The position numbers and the translations under genes are program-made. Positions 1 to 10,000 of a stretch of 64,000 bases of DNA are shown here, piece by piece. Source of the DNA: Paenibacillus dendritiformis (GTDB lineage: Bacteria > Bacillota > Bacilli > Paenibacillales > Paenibacillaceae); contig NZ_OX216966.1 of NCBI RefSeq assembly GCF_945605565.1, forward strand, positions 2,844,001 to 2,908,000, given 5' to 3'. How positions within the stretch are numbered: the first letter of the stretch is position 1; every line of letters begins with the position of its first letter. The notes under the pieces are model-generated. The model had not been told where the DNA came from and ran no database searches. It saw nothing but the letters and a program-made list of their open reading frames with translations.

Positions 1-1
1 T

Positions 2-694
2 TTTTATTTTTCGGCCTTCGTGCTCGCCGGCGGCGCCATTGGTATTCAATATATGCTGCAAGATGCCAGGCTGTGGTCGATCGCTCATCGCACCTCGGAA
101 TGGCTGTCTGCCAACGGCAACCGGATGCAGGCGGGCATGGGCCTGGTCATTGCGGCGCTCCCCGCCACGTACGGGCTGTTCCGTCTCGTCTGGAAATGGA
201 GCAAGCGGCAGCAGCAAGTGGCGCGCCAGTTGGTTACGGTGGATATTCGCATCGGTGACATTCGCCGCCAAGTGACCGGACTGGTTGATACAGGCAATCA
301 TCTGAATGATCCGTTGAGCGGGGCGCCGGTGATGGTAACGGAAGCAAGGATATGGGAGGGCTGGCTGCCGGCAGACTGGCTGCAGCAGCTCGGCGCCTCG
401 CAATCGCTCGACATGCTGGAATCGGTTAGCGGCGTCATCGATGTCTCGAAGCTCCGGCTGCTGCCCTATCGCGGCGTGAATCAAGGTATGCAATGGATGA
501 TTGGCTTCAAGCCGGATGAGATCCGGATTACAACCGGGACGGACACGCTGCTCTGCACCCGGGCAATTATCGGGCTCGACGGGGGCGTCCTGTCACGGGA
601 CGGCGCCTTCCAGGCAATTGTCCATCCGGATATGCTGGAGACCGGGCAGCAGAAGCCGTCCGAGCCGATTCCGCCGGCCGATCGGGCATCTTGA
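2..694 (+). CDS. spoIIGA: SpoIIGA, sigma-E factor processing peptidase (5' end outside window)
   Basis: This is the C-terminal part of the membrane-bound aspartic protease that removes the pro-sequence of sigma-E in the mother cell. The reading frame is open from the first bases of the window to TGA 692-694, so the start and most membrane helices lie upstream. One residual hydrophobic stretch is followed by a soluble domain with the motif VDTGNHLNDP, the catalytic aspartate signature of SpoIIGA. It sits directly upstream of sigE, its substrate gene, as in Bacillus. The last 25 or so residues are polar and poorly conserved. Identification rests on the motif and the gene order. Confidence 0.93.
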   Translation, partial: FYFSAFVLAGGAIGIQYMLQDARLWSIAHRTSEWLSANGNRMQAGMGLVIAALPATYGLFRLVWKWSKRQQQVARQLVTVDIRIGDIRRQVTGLVDTGNHLNDPLSGAPVMVTEARIWEGWLPADWLQQLGASQSLDMLESVSGVIDVSKLRLLPYRGVNQGMQWMIGFKPDEIRITTGTDTLLCTRAIIGLDGGVLSRDGAFQAIVHPDMLETGQQKPSEPIPPADRAS

Positions 695-808
695 CACTCA
701 AGGTTGGGGCGATGCCGGCGCAATGCGCCTCTATCGGATTCCCGGCAAGAAGGAGAACCTTTGCAGCTAATGCGTCCTGTGATTACAACGTATATAGGAG
801 GAGTAGCC

Positions 809-1531
809 ATGCGCTTGAAATGGAAATTGATCATGCAGCTCTATTATTACCGACTGTTGTTCTTATTGGGATTGAAGCGCGATGAAATCTATTATATTGG
901 CGGCAGCGAAGCGCTTCCTCCCCCGCTGACAAGGGAAGAGGAGGAGTACCTGCTCTCGAAGCTGAGCAGCGGGGAAGCCGCCGTGAGAGCGATGCTGATC
1001 GAGCGCAATTTGCGGCTTGTCGTCTACATCGCCCGCAAATTCGAGAATACGGGAATTCATATTGAGGACCTCGTCTCCATCGGGGCGATCGGGCTCATTA
1101 AAGCCGTCAACACGTTCGATCCCGAGAAGAAAATCAAGCTGGCCACGTATGCGTCGCGCTGCATCGAGAATGAGATATTAATGTATTTGCGCCGTAACAG
1201 CAAGACGAGAACGGAAGTGTCCTTCGATGAGCCTCTGAACATAGACTGGGACGGCAACGAGCTGCTGCTGAGCGATGTGCTCGGCACCGAGAACGATACG
1301 ATATATAAAAATATTGAGGAGCAGGTCGATCGGAAGCTGCTTCACAAGGCCCTTGACAAGCTGAGCGAGCGGGAGCGGCTCATTATGGAGCTGCGGTTCG
1401 GCTTGTCCGACGGAGAGGAAAAAACGCAAAAGGATGTGGCTGATTTGCTCGGCATTTCGCAGTCGTATATTTCCCGATTGGAGAAGCGAATCATAAAGCG
1501 CTTGCGCAAGGAATTCAATAAAATGGTGTGA
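809..1531 (+). CDS. sigE: RNA polymerase sporulation sigma-E factor precursor
   Basis: Pro-sigma-E, 240 residues, is the early mother-cell sigma factor. The ATG at 809 is preceded by AGGAGGAG about 5 bases upstream. Longer in-frame extensions have no comparable ribosome site. The N-terminal ~28 residues form the amphipathic pro-sequence, ending in the conserved [17 protein letters not shown] region where SpoIIGA cleaves. Sigma region 2 follows ([15 protein letters not shown], then [18 protein letters not shown]), and region 4 holds the C-terminal helix-turn-helix ([18 protein letters not shown]). It is the second gene of the spoIIGA-sigE pair, 114 bases after spoIIGA. The match to Bacillus sigma-E is close over the whole length. 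Confidence 0.97.
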   Translation: MRLKWKLIMQLYYYRLLFLLGLKRDEIYYIGGSEALPPPLTREEEEYLLSKLSSGEAAVRAMLIERNLRLVVYIARKFENTGIHIEDLVSIGAIGLIKAVNTFDPEKKIKLATYASRCIENEILMYLRRNSKTRTEVSFDEPLNIDWDGNELLLSDVLGTENDTIYKNIEEQVDRKLLHKALDKLSERERLIMELRFGLSDGEEKTQKDVADLLGISQSYISRLEKRIIKRLRKEFNKMV

Positions 1532-1596
1532 CCGCAATTTTTGCTTGATCCATAGCCAGTTTGCGCTTATCCTCCGCTTGCAGGGAGATGGCGAAG

Positions 1597-1625
1597 GAAT
1601 AAAATTGCACCCCGGGGAGATAATG
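1597..1625 (+). promoter_or_regulatory. Candidate sigma-F (or sigma-G) promoter of sigG
   Basis: GAATA at 1597-1601 and GGAGATAATG at 1616-1625 are separated by 14 bases. The second element fits the forespore consensus GGnnAnAHTR at every fixed position, and the first fits GYATA at four of five. It lies 33 bases before the sigG start, where sigma-F transcription and sigma-G autoregulation are known in Bacillus. The match was read by eye. Confidence 0.6.
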
Positions 1626-1658
1626 TACATTAAGTTTCACCCTGGGAGGTAGTCACGA

Positions 1659-2441
1659 ATGACCCGAAACAAAGTCGAAATTTGCGGTGTCGATACATCG
1701 AAGTTGCCCGTCCTCACGAACGCCGAAATGAGAGAATTGTTCGTGGCTCTGCAGGAGCGGAATGAACGTTCCGCACGGGAGAAGCTGGTCAACGGCAACT
1801 TGCGTCTTGTCCTTAGCGTCATTCAGCGCTTCAACAATCGCGGCGAATTCGTCGATGATTTGTTCCAAGTCGGATGCATTGGTCTGATGAAGGCCATCGA
1901 TAACTTCGATCTGGGGCAGAACGTTAAGTTTTCCACCTATGCGGTACCGATGATTATCGGCGAGATCCGGAGATATTTGCGGGACAACAACCCGATCCGC
2001 GTATCCCGCAGCTTGCGGGACATTGCCTACAAGGCGCTGCAGGTTCGTGATTCCTTGACCAATCAAAATTCGCGGGAGCCCACGATTATTGAAATCTCGG
2101 AAGCGTTGAACGTTCCTAAGGAGGATGTCGTCTTCGCATTGGACGCGATACAGGATCCGGTTTCTCTTTTTGAACCGATTTATCATGACGGCGGCGATCC
2201 GATTTACGTCATGGATCAGATAAGCGATGATAAAAATAAGGACGTGTCCTGGATCGAGGAGATTGTGCTCCGGGAAGCGATGCGGAAATTGAACGAGAGA
2301 GAGAAAATGATTTTATCGATGCGTTTTTTTGAAGGGAAAACCCAGATGGAGGTAGCGGATGAAATCGGCATATCTCAAGCGCAGGTATCCCGGTTGGAGA
2401 AATCAGCTATCAATCAAATGCAAAAGCATGTGCGAACGTAA
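1659..2441 (+). CDS. sigG: RNA polymerase sporulation sigma-G factor
   Basis: Late forespore sigma factor, 260 residues, the same length as Bacillus subtilis SigG. The ATG at 1659 follows GGGAGGT at the right distance. The N-terminus (MTRNKVEICGVDTSKLPVL) carries the family signature. Region 2 includes LVNGNLRLVLSVIQRFNNRG and DDLFQVGCIGLMKAIDNFD, region 3 follows, and region 4 ends with EVADEIGISQAQVSRLEK. The gene lies 127 bases after sigE with its own forespore-type promoter candidate and ends at a strong terminator. This fits separate timing from sigE despite adjacency. Confidence 0.98.
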   Translation: MTRNKVEICGVDTSKLPVLTNAEMRELFVALQERNERSAREKLVNGNLRLVLSVIQRFNNRGEFVDDLFQVGCIGLMKAIDNFDLGQNVKFSTYAVPMIIGEIRRYLRDNNPIRVSRSLRDIAYKALQVRDSLTNQNSREPTIIEISEALNVPKEDVVFALDAIQDPVSLFEPIYHDGGDPIYVMDQISDDKNKDVSWIEEIVLREAMRKLNEREKMILSMRFFEGKTQMEVADEIGISQAQVSRLEKSAINQMQKHVRT

Positions 2442-2462
2442 TCCGGTTACGACAATATTGCA

Positions 2463-2492
2463 GCCGTCCGCTTTGAAGCGGCGGCTTTTTTT
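2463..2492 (+). terminator. Intrinsic terminator after sigG
   Basis: GCCGTCCGCTT and AAGCGGCGGC form a GC-rich stem with a two-base loop, followed by seven T residues. It begins 22 bases after the sigG stop codon. Confidence 0.85.
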
Positions 2493-2580
2493 GTGCCGGA
2501 GAGCAGGGAAGAGGACATTTTGGAGGCTTCGGACATATATCTATATTATGATCCAAAATAAATGCATAGTGGGGATCCCG

Positions 2581-2871
2581 ATGAAAATATCCGATTTTCA
2601 AACGAAAGATGTTATCAATATTGTAGACGGCAAAAAATTAGGGCAAGTTAGTGATGTCGAGCTGGATTTGAAGCAAGGACGCATCGATGCGATCGTCGTG
2701 CCCAGCTATAGCAAGTTTCTCGGCTTCTTCGGCGGGGGCACCGAGCTGGTCATTCCGTGGCGGAACATTGTCAAAATCGGAGCCGATGTCGTGCTCGTCA
2801 AGATGGATGACGCGAAGGCCTCCGCCCGGGCGGAGGAATACGAGACAACCGTTCTGCTTCCGAGACCGTAG
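2581..2871 (+). CDS. ylmC: YlmC/YmxH family sporulation protein (PRC-barrel)
   Basis: Small soluble protein of 96 residues with a PRC-barrel fold. The pattern MKISDFQTKDVINIVDGKKLG, then SDVELDLKQGRIDAIVVP, and the glycine-rich FLGFFGGGTELVIPW, is typical of the YlmC/YmxH family. Some members are expressed in the mother cell, but the molecular role is unknown. The ATG at 2581 follows a GGGGAT ribosome site. An upstream ATG at 2548 would add a short unconserved leader and is less likely. It is the first gene after the sigG terminator and probably heads the ylm cluster. Confidence 0.85.
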   Translation: MKISDFQTKDVINIVDGKKLGQVSDVELDLKQGRIDAIVVPSYSKFLGFFGGGTELVIPWRNIVKIGADVVLVKMDDAKASARAEEYETTVLLPRP

Positions 2872-2917
2872 GATTCCGGCTGGAATTTGTGGTACACTGG
2901 AGGTTGAGGTGAACGGT

Positions 2918-3769
2918 ATGGAACCTTTTGTACGACGTCAAGGCAAGTTGCCTGATGAACCGGGCGTGCTCGAACTGGCCGGCTGGATGGCCGACACGCC
3001 TGGGCTGGCGGCCGGGTTCACGACCCGGCTGGGCGGGGTGAGCCAGGGCTGCTTCGATTCGCTCAACTGCGCCCTTCATGTGCGCGATGCGGAGAAGGAT
3101 GTCATCGCGAACCGGCGGCGAGTCGCTCTGGCTGCCGGCATTCCGTTCGAGAACTGGGTATGCGGGGAGCAGGTGCATGGCAACCGTGTGCATGCCGTTA
3201 CGGAGGAAGACCGGGGCCGGGGCTGGTTCGACCGGGCCAGTGCAATTCAAGATGCAGACGCGCTCGTGACCGATGCAGAAGGGGTGATGCTGGCCTCCTT
3301 TTACGCCGATTGCGTGCCGCTTATTTTTCTGGATCCGGTGAAGCGGGTGGTGGCGTTGGCGCATGCGGGATGGAAGGGAACGGTAACCCGGATTGGCCCG
3401 GAGACGGTACATATGATGCAGAAGCGTTATCACAGTTCGATCGAGCATATCAGAGCGGCTATCGGACCTTCGATCGGTCCGTGCTGCTATGAGGTGGACA
3501 ACCGGGTGCTGGAGCAGGTCCGGGCGGTGTGGAACGAAGAGGAAGGCAAGGCGGAGCGCCCTGTCATTCAATCTTCCCGGCCGGGACATGCATGGCTCGA
3601 TTTGAGAGAATTGAATCGACAATTGTTGAAACAAGCAGGAATTTTGCCAACAAATATCGAATGTACTAATTTGTGCACCGGCTGCGAGACCGGCATGTTT
3701 TTTTCCCACCGCAAGGAGGGGGGAGCAACCGGCCGCATGATGAGCTTTATTGGTTGGAAGAAGGGATGA
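2918..3769 (+). CDS. pgeF: Purine nucleoside phosphorylase / laccase-domain protein YlmD (PgeF family)
   Basis: Protein of 283 residues in the multicopper polyphenol oxidase (laccase) domain family DUF152. Characterised members act on purine nucleosides or proof-read cell-wall precursors. Metal-ligand and core motifs are visible: CGEQVHGNRVHAV, DADALVTD, YADCVPLIFLDP, LAHAGWKGTV and GPSIGPCCYEV. The ATG at 2918 has GAGGTG six bases upstream. An in-frame GTG at 2909 behind GGAGG is an alternative that adds three residues. It is followed after four bases by ylmE, as in the Bacillus ylm cluster. Confidence 0.9.
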   Translation: MEPFVRRQGKLPDEPGVLELAGWMADTPGLAAGFTTRLGGVSQGCFDSLNCALHVRDAEKDVIANRRRVALAAGIPFENWVCGEQVHGNRVHAVTEEDRGRGWFDRASAIQDADALVTDAEGVMLASFYADCVPLIFLDPVKRVVALAHAGWKGTVTRIGPETVHMMQKRYHSSIEHIRAAIGPSIGPCCYEVDNRVLEQVRAVWNEEEGKAERPVIQSSRPGHAWLDLRELNRQLLKQAGILPTNIECTNLCTGCETGMFFSHRKEGGATGRMMSFIGWKKG

Positions 3770-3773
3770 CGAC

Positions 3774-4460
3774 ATGACGCTGCAGCAGAGAATCGAAGCT
3801 GTAGAACGACGGATACAGGAAGCATGCGCCCGAGCGGGGCGCAACCGGGAGGACGTCCGAACGATCGCCGTGACGAAGTATGTGTTGCTGGATCGGACAG
3901 GAGAGGCGATCGCGGCCGGCTTGAAGGACGTCGGGGAGAACCGGTGGCAGGATGCGGAAGCGAAATGGATGCAGTACGGCGATCAGGCGACCTGGCATTT
4001 TATCGGAACGCTGCAGTCGAATAAGGCGAAGGATGTTGTCGGCAAGTTCGCGTACATCCATTCGCTGGACCGCCTCTCCCTAGCGAAAGCGATAGAGAAG
4101 CGCGCTGCCGAATTGGATCAGTTCGTCCGCTGCTTCATTCAGGTTAATATATCAGGAGAAGCTTCGAAGCAAGGGATGCCGCCGCAAGACGTCGCGCCTT
4201 TCCTCGAAGAGTTGAAGGCATACCCGCACATTCGGCCGATCGGGCTGATGACGATGGCCCCGTATGAAGCGGAGCCGGAGGAGACGAGACCGGTATTTCG
4301 CCGTCTGCGCCAATTGCGGGATGAATTGAACGAGACGCGGGCCGAACCGCTTGCCCATCTGTCGATGGGCATGTCGAACGACTTCGAGATCGCCATTGAG
4401 GAAGGGGCGACGTGGATTCGGCTTGGCTCTATTCTGGTAGGGAAAGAGAGGGAAGAATGA
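3774..4460 (+). CDS. ylmE: PLP-binding protein YlmE (YggS/PROSC family)
   Basis: Protein of 228 residues in the YggS/PROSC family. These are single-domain TIM-barrel proteins that hold pyridoxal 5'-phosphate and buffer its cellular pool without a known catalytic reaction. The PLP lysine lies in IAVTKYV near the N-terminus. [29 protein letters not shown] and [23 protein letters not shown] are family signatures, the last forming the phosphate-binding site. The ATG at 3774 lies four bases after the ylmD stop. Its own stop overlaps the sepF start in an ATGA, so translation of the two is probably coupled. Confidence 0.93.
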   Translation: MTLQQRIEAVERRIQEACARAGRNREDVRTIAVTKYVLLDRTGEAIAAGLKDVGENRWQDAEAKWMQYGDQATWHFIGTLQSNKAKDVVGKFAYIHSLDRLSLAKAIEKRAAELDQFVRCFIQVNISGEASKQGMPPQDVAPFLEELKAYPHIRPIGLMTMAPYEAEPEETRPVFRRLRQLRDELNETRAEPLAHLSMGMSNDFEIAIEEGATWIRLGSILVGKEREE

Positions 4461-4909
4461 TGGGCGTTATGAACCGTTTCATGAGTTTTCTCGGACTGCA
4501 GGAAGAGGAAGAAGTCATCGAACGAGAGCAGATCACCCACGCGGATGAGCAGGAGCTGGAAGCGCCTGCCTTCGATCAGCGCAAGGGCGCGAGAGGGTCC
4601 AACATCGTAAGCATCCATTCGCAGAAGGCTTCCAAGGTCGTCCTGTACGAGCCGCGATCCTATGACGAAGCGCAGGAGATCGCCGATCATTTGCGCTCCC
4701 GGCGGTCTGTCATCATTAATTTGCAGCGCGTCCGCAATGATCAGGCGCTGCGCATCATTGATTTCCTGAGCGGAACGGTGTATGCGCTGAGCGGCAACAT
4801 TTCCAAGCTCGGAAGCAATATTTTCATCTGCACTCCGGACAATATCGAGATTCAAGGCGCGATAACGGAGATGTTTGCGGAGGATTTCGAATACAAACAA
4901 ACGAGGTGA
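4457..4909 (+). CDS. sepF: Cell division protein SepF
   Basis: SepF, 150 residues, is an FtsZ-bundling protein that anchors the Z ring to the membrane. The first residues ([14 protein letters not shown]) are hydrophobic and amphipathic, as expected for the membrane-binding helix. An acidic, charged linker follows. The C-terminal domain contains [27 protein letters not shown] and the [17 protein letters not shown] core. The start overlaps the ylmE stop by four bases. Two adjacent ATG codons (4457 and 4460) are both possible. B. subtilis SepF is of almost the same length. Confidence 0.95.
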   Translation: MMGVMNRFMSFLGLQEEEEVIEREQITHADEQELEAPAFDQRKGARGSNIVSIHSQKASKVVLYEPRSYDEAQEIADHLRSRRSVIINLQRVRNDQALRIIDFLSGTVYALSGNISKLGSNIFICTPDNIEIQGAITEMFAEDFEYKQTR

Positions 4910-4916
4910 CCTGCTG

Positions 4917-5189
4917 TTGCTGGAATATACGATTATTCAGTATTTGGGCTATCTGTATGAAATCTATACGTGGCTCATCATAATTTATGTGTTGATGTCC
5001 TGGCTCCCGAATGTTCGCGAGAGCTTTATCGGCGAGATTTTAGGCAAGATCGTCGAGCCGTATTTGAGTCTGTTCCGGCGCATTATTCCGCCGATTGGCG
5101 GCATGCTCGATATTTCCCCGATCATCGCCCTGTTTGCGCTCCGCTTCGTGTATATGGGACTGGTAGCCGTCGTGCAGTACCTGTTCTAG
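4917..5189 (+). CDS. ylmG: YggT family membrane protein YlmG
   Basis: Small integral membrane protein of about 90 residues with two hydrophobic segments (YEIYTWLIIIYVLMSWLP and IIALFALRFVYMGLVAVVQYLF). They flank the YggT signature EPYLSLFRRIIPPIGGMLDISP. The family is linked to division and nucleoid distribution, and its biochemical role is unclear. No ATG is available in the right place. TTG at 4917 is seven bases after GAGGTGA, which overlaps the sepF stop, and gives a protein of usual size. Confidence 0.88.
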   Translation: MLEYTIIQYLGYLYEIYTWLIIIYVLMSWLPNVRESFIGEILGKIVEPYLSLFRRIIPPIGGMLDISPIIALFALRFVYMGLVAVVQYLF

Positions 5190-5237
5190 ACATCCAATGC
5201 GCACGGCACAGAAGAACGGCAAAAGGCGGAATGAGGA

Positions 5238-6026
5238 ATGAAGGGTAACGAGAAGCTGTATGTCCACTTCCATCCCGACGAGCGGGAGTTCGTCGATCGC
5301 GCGTGGGAGTGGGTACGGCGCGCGTCCGAAGGACATGAGGTGAAGCGGACGGACTTTTTGGATCCGAGGCAGGCTTATATTGCGGCGACGCTGGTCAACC
5401 GGAGTTCGGATGTTCAGCTCCGGCTGGACGGCGGCTCCGAGCAGGCAGAGCGCAAGCGGGCCTTGATCGCGCCCGATTATGTATATGCCGATGGGGAAGA
5501 TATGGGAATCTCCGTACTCCAGATCACCTCACCTGACCGCAAGTGGGACGAGCTGGAGCATGGTGATTTTCTTGGCGCGCTCCTGGGCTTGGGCATCAAG
5601 CGGGAGAAGATTGGGGATATTCATGTCTCCCCGGATCGCTGCCATGTGCTGGTAACGGAGGAGATGGCGCCGTTCGTAAATACGCATCTGCGCCAGGTTC
5701 ACCGGGTGAGCGTCTTGACGGACATCCTTCCTCTGTCCGGATTGCAAGCGGCGGACGCAGAGATGAAGACGGCGAAGCTGAGCGTCGCTTCTTTGCGTCT
5801 GGACGGAATTGCTAGCGACGTGTTCCGCTTGAGCCGCGCGAAGATCGTGGCGCCTATCAAGGCGGGCCGCTGCAAGGTCAATTGGAAGGTGGAGGAGAAC
5901 CCTTCCGCCCCGCTTGAAGCGGGGGACGTCGTCTCCTTGCAGGGCTTCGGACGGTTCAAGGTGATCGATGTGGAAGGGTTGACGAAGAAGGGCCGCTATT
6001 GGGTTACGGTCGGGACGTTCACCTGA
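5238..6026 (+). CDS. ylmH: RNA-binding protein YlmH (S4 domain)
   Basis: Protein of 262 residues with an N-terminal YlmH-specific domain and a C-terminal S4 RNA-binding domain. In the S4 domain, LRLDGIASDVFRLSRAKIVAPIKAGRCKVNW is followed by the beta-strand-rich PLEAGDVVSLQGFGRFKV. Bacillus YlmH associates with the large ribosomal subunit and takes part in ribosome quality control. The start at 5238 follows GAGGA. It stands between ylmG and divIVA as in B. subtilis and is probably read from the ylm operon. Confidence 0.92.
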   Translation: MKGNEKLYVHFHPDEREFVDRAWEWVRRASEGHEVKRTDFLDPRQAYIAATLVNRSSDVQLRLDGGSEQAERKRALIAPDYVYADGEDMGISVLQITSPDRKWDELEHGDFLGALLGLGIKREKIGDIHVSPDRCHVLVTEEMAPFVNTHLRQVHRVSVLTDILPLSGLQAADAEMKTAKLSVASLRLDGIASDVFRLSRAKIVAPIKAGRCKVNWKVEENPSAPLEAGDVVSLQGFGRFKVIDVEGLTKKGRYWVTVGTFT

Positions 6027-6055
6027 TGATCTTGCGGCACGCTTGTGCAGGAATT

Positions 6056-6084
6056 TTGGCAGGGGATGTCGAATTGCATATTAA
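6056..6084 (+). promoter_or_regulatory. Candidate sigma-A promoter of divIVA
   Basis: TTGGCA (6056-6061) and TATTAA (6079-6084) are spaced by exactly 17 bases. Transcription would start near 6091, leaving a leader of about 30 bases with the AGGAGGTG site. The -10 box matches the consensus at four of six positions. Confidence 0.5.
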
Positions 6085-6121
6085 TCGCTGCAAGGCTTGT
6101 AATTATTAGGAGGTGCACAGC

Positions 6122-6613
6122 ATGCCATTGACACCGCTCGATATACATAACAAGGAATTTAGCCGCAAGCTGCGCGGTTACGATGAAGATGAAGTAAATG
6201 AATTTCTAGATCAGATTATTAAAGATTTCGAAGCTCTAATCCGGGAGAACAAAGAACTGCAGAACCATGCGCTCACTCTGCAGGAGAAGCTGGACCACTT
6301 CGCCAACCTGGAGGAGACGCTCAGCAAGACGATCATTGTCGCCCAGGAAGCGGCCGATGAAGTGAAGAACAACGCCAAGAAGGAAGCTCAGCTTATTCTC
6401 AAGGAAGCGGAGAAGAATGCCGATCGGATCATCAACGATTCGCTGGCCAAATCGCGGAAGGTCGCGATCGAGATCGAGGAGCTGAAGAAGCAGGCGTCCA
6501 TCTACCGCACGCGCTTCCGCACGCTGGTCGAGGCGCAACTGGAGCTGCTGAGCCAGGACGGCTGGGACGGGCTGGAACGCGCGGAACGGGCCGAAGTGAA
6601 GGAGCTCTATTGA
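6122..6613 (+). CDS. divIVA: Septum/pole-targeting protein DivIVA
   Basis: DivIVA, 163 residues, is a coiled-coil protein that binds curved membranes and recruits Min and chromosome-anchoring proteins to poles and septa. The N-terminus MPLTPLDIHNKEFSRKLRGYDEDEVNEFLDQI is diagnostic, including the lipid-binding phenylalanine/arginine loop. The rest is charged and predicted coiled coil (ELQNHALTLQEKLDHF to IEELKKQASIYRTRF). The ATG at 6122 is six bases after AGGAGGTG. An upstream in-frame GTG at 6113 lies inside this ribosome site and was discarded. Confidence 0.97.
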   Translation: MPLTPLDIHNKEFSRKLRGYDEDEVNEFLDQIIKDFEALIRENKELQNHALTLQEKLDHFANLEETLSKTIIVAQEAADEVKNNAKKEAQLILKEAEKNADRIINDSLAKSRKVAIEIEELKKQASIYRTRFRTLVEAQLELLSQDGWDGLERAERAEVKELY

Positions 6614-6630
6614 GCGTCCGGCGGATTCGT

Positions 6631-6659
6631 TTGACATTTTGCGCAAAACGCGATATAAC
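6631..6659 (+). promoter_or_regulatory. Sigma-A promoter of the ileS T-box transcript
   Basis: TTGACA (6631-6636) and TATAAC (6654-6659) are separated by 17 bases, a near-consensus vegetative promoter. It lies just after divIVA and before the T-box leader, so ileS is transcribed independently of the ylm cluster. Confidence 0.8.
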
Positions 6660-6699
6660 TATGTATTATTCCATACGTTGTATGCTAGCTGACGATACG

Positions 6700-7021
6700 G
6701 CCCGGATCGAAGTCCGGCCGCATTGTATATCGCATATTCAATGACGGGAACGCGCCGTCACGACTGTTGTTCGACCAGAGAATCGGGATGGGTGGGAACC
6801 GATGAACACAACGTGACCGGACATCATCCCGGAGAAGGCAAGCCGAAAACCCGGCGGTGCGCGGCATCGCGGCGGAGGTAAGCTTGTCCGGCAGCCGGCC
6901 GTTATCCGGGAGCGCCAGCAGTCTGCTGCGCACAGAGTGCCATTGCACCCTCCTCAGGCGTGTAAATGGAACAAGGGTGGTAACGCGAGAGACCTCGTCC
7001 CTTTTGGGATGGGGTTTTTTT
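6700..7021 (+). promoter_or_regulatory. T-box riboswitch leader of ileS
   Basis: The leader between the promoter and ileS carries the conserved T-box core GGGTGGTAACGCG at 6975-6987. Immediately afterwards, CCTCGTCCC (6993-7001) pairs with GGGATGGGG (7006-7014) to form a terminator followed by seven T residues. Upstream, AGAGA and GGGATGGGTGGGAACC near 6776-6800 resemble stem I apical motifs. ATCATC at 6823-6828 is the candidate isoleucine specifier (AUC followed by a purine). Uncharged tRNA-Ile should pair with the specifier and T-box, favour the antiterminator and switch ileS on. The exact stem boundaries were not folded. Confidence 0.88.
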
Positions 7022-7065
7022 ATGTTCAATCCGAGATGCATTTGGATGAGAAAGGAAGAGGAACC

Positions 7066-10000
7066 GTGAAAAAAGTAGATGTGAAAGAGCGGGCCCGCGA
7101 GCGGGAACTGCGGGTATTGCAGAGATGGAATGAACAGAATACGTTCCAGAAATCGATCGAAGAGCGCGAAGGCAAGCCGAACTATGTGTTCTATGAAGGA
7201 CCGCCGACGGCGAACGGAGCGCCCCATATCGGGCATGTGCTGGGCCGGGTTATCAAGGACTTCATCGGCCGCTATAAGACGATGTCCGGTTACCGCGTCC
7301 TCCGCAAGGCTGGCTGGGATACGCACGGATTGCCTGTCGAGCTGGGCGTGGAGAAGCAATTGGGGATCTCCGGCAAGCAGGAGATCGAGAAGTACGGGGT
7401 CGAGGAGTTCGTCAAGAAATGCAAGGCCAGCGTCTTCGAGTATGAGAAGCAATGGCGGGAGCTGACGGAAGCGATTGGCTATTGGACCAATATGGACGAT
7501 CCGTATATTACGCTGGACAATCGCTATATCGAGAGCGTATGGCATATTTTGTCCACGATTCACAACAAAGGCTTGCTGTACCGCGGCCATCGCGTCAGCC
7601 CGTATTGCCCGTGCTGCCAGACGACCCTCAGCTCGCATGAGGTGGCGCAAGGATATGAGACGGTCAAGGATCTGTCGGCCACCGTCAAGTTCAAGCTGAA
7701 GGACAGCGGGGAATACGTGCTGGCCTGGACGACGACGCCATGGACGCTGCCGGCCCATGCGGCGCTGGCGATGAACCCGGACATGGATTATGTGCGGGTG
7801 CAGCAGGAGGACGGCGTGTATATCGTGGCCAAAAATCTCGTCGATGACGTCATGAAGGGTGAGTACACGGTTCTGTCGGAGCATAAAGGCTCTGAATTTA
7901 TCGGAAAGACCTATGATGCGCCATTCACCTACATCAAGCCGGAGAACGGCCATCTTATCGTCGCCGCCGGGTTCGTCACGGATGCGAGCGGGACCGGGAT
8001 CGTCCATATGGCTCCGGCGCATGGGGAAGACGACTACAAGAGCTGCCGCGACAACGGCATCAGCTTCGTCAGCGTCGTGGATACCCACGGGCGCTATACG
8101 GAGGAAGTAACCGACTTCGCCGGCCGCTTCGTCAAAGATTGCGATATTGACATCGTCAAGGCGCTGTCGGAGCAGAAGACGCTCTACAGCAAGGAAAAAT
8201 ACGAGCACAGCTATCCGTTCTGCTGGCGCTGCAAATCGCCGCTCCTCTATTATGCGACGGAATCCTGGTTCATTAAGACGACAGCGGTTAAAGATCAATT
8301 AATTGAGAACAACAGCAAGGTGGACTGGTATCCATCTCACATTCGCGAAGGCCGCTTCGGCAACTTCCTCGACGATCTCGTCGATTGGAACATCAGCCGG
8401 AACCGCTATTGGGGAACGCCGCTCAACGTATGGGTATGCTCCTCCTGTAAGGAAGAATATTCGCCTGGCAGCCGCGAAGAGCTGATCGCGCGCGCAGTCG
8501 GGCCTGTATCGGAGGATATCGAGCTTCACAAGCCGTATGTCGACGAAGTGAAGCTGCGCTGCCCGCACTGCGAGCACGGCGTGATGGAGCGGACGCCGGA
8601 AGTCATCGACGTCTGGTTCGACAGCGGCTCCATGCCGTTTGCCCAGTTCCATCACCCATTCGGCGATGAACAGGCATTCAACGAGCAGTATCCGGCCGAT
8701 ATGATCTGCGAAGGGATCGACCAGACGCGCGGCTGGTTCTTCAGCCTGCTGGCCGTATCGACGCTGTACAAAGGCAAGGCGCCATACAAGGCCGTGATTG
8801 CAACGGGTCATATTTTGGATGAGAACGGACAAAAAATGTCCAAATCGAAAGGCAATGTCATCGATCCATGGGAAATTATTAACGAGTACGGTACGGATGC
8901 CTTCCGTTGGGCGCTCCTGTCGGACAGCGCGCCATGGAACTCGAAGCGCTTCTCGAAGCAGATTGTCGCGGAAGCGAAGTCCAAGGTGATCGACACGCTC
9001 GTCAATACGCATGCCTTCTATGTGCTGTATGCCAATATCGATCAGTATGATGCGCAAGCTTATGAAGAGCGCGCATCCGCCAACAAGCTGGACCGCTGGA
9101 TTCTGTCCCGTCTGCACTCGCTTATCGGGACGGTGACGAAGGGGCTGGAGGCGAATGACTTCCTGAATCCGGCCAAAGCGATTGAAGCTTACGTGGACGA
9201 GCTGAGCAATTGGTACATCCGCCGTTCCCGCGACCGCTTCTGGGGCAGCGGCATGACCGATGACAAGCTGTCGGCTTACCAGACGCTGCGCAAGGTGCTC
9301 TTGACCTTGGCGAAGCTGGTGGCGCCTTATGCGCCGATGGTCGCCGACGATATTTACACCAATCTGGGCGGAGAACGCGAGAGCGTGCACCTGGACGATT
9401 ATCCGCAAGCGGACAAGTCGCTCATTGATACGGAGCTGGAGCAGGATATGGAGACGGCCCGCCAGATTGTAGAGCTGGCCCGCAACGTGCGCAACGAGAC
9501 CGGAATCAAGACGAGACAGCCTCTCTCCGAGCTGATCATCTCCCTTGACCGGCCGTTCCATCTGGCGGATTATGAGGAAGTCATCCAGGACGAGATCAAT
9601 GTGAAGCAGATTCTTCTGGAGACGAGCGACGGCGGATTTGTCGATTTCGTCTTGAAGCTCAATCTGAAGGTGGCAGGCAAGAAGTACGGCAAAAACGTCG
9701 GCCCGATGCAGAACGCCCTGAAGTCGATGCCGGCCGACGAGACGCGGCGCATCGTCGAGCAGGGACAGTGGACCTTCACGGCAGCGGATGGTGAAGAATT
9801 GACTGTAACGCGCGACGAGCTGCTCGTGGAGAAGCAGGCGAAGGCCGGCTTTGCCTCGGCTTCGGGCTACCAAATGACCGTGGCGCTCAACACCGAAATT
9901 ACGCCGGAGCTGGAGCAAGAGGGCTGGGTGCGTGAAGTCGTCCGCGGCATTCAGGATACGCGGAAGAAGCTGGATCTCCCGATTGAGAAGCGGGTCGATC

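Noticed and set aside
6685..8298. 537-codon minus-strand frame
   Set aside because: Antisense to the T-box leader and the 5' half of ileS. Arg/Leu/His-rich shadow composition.
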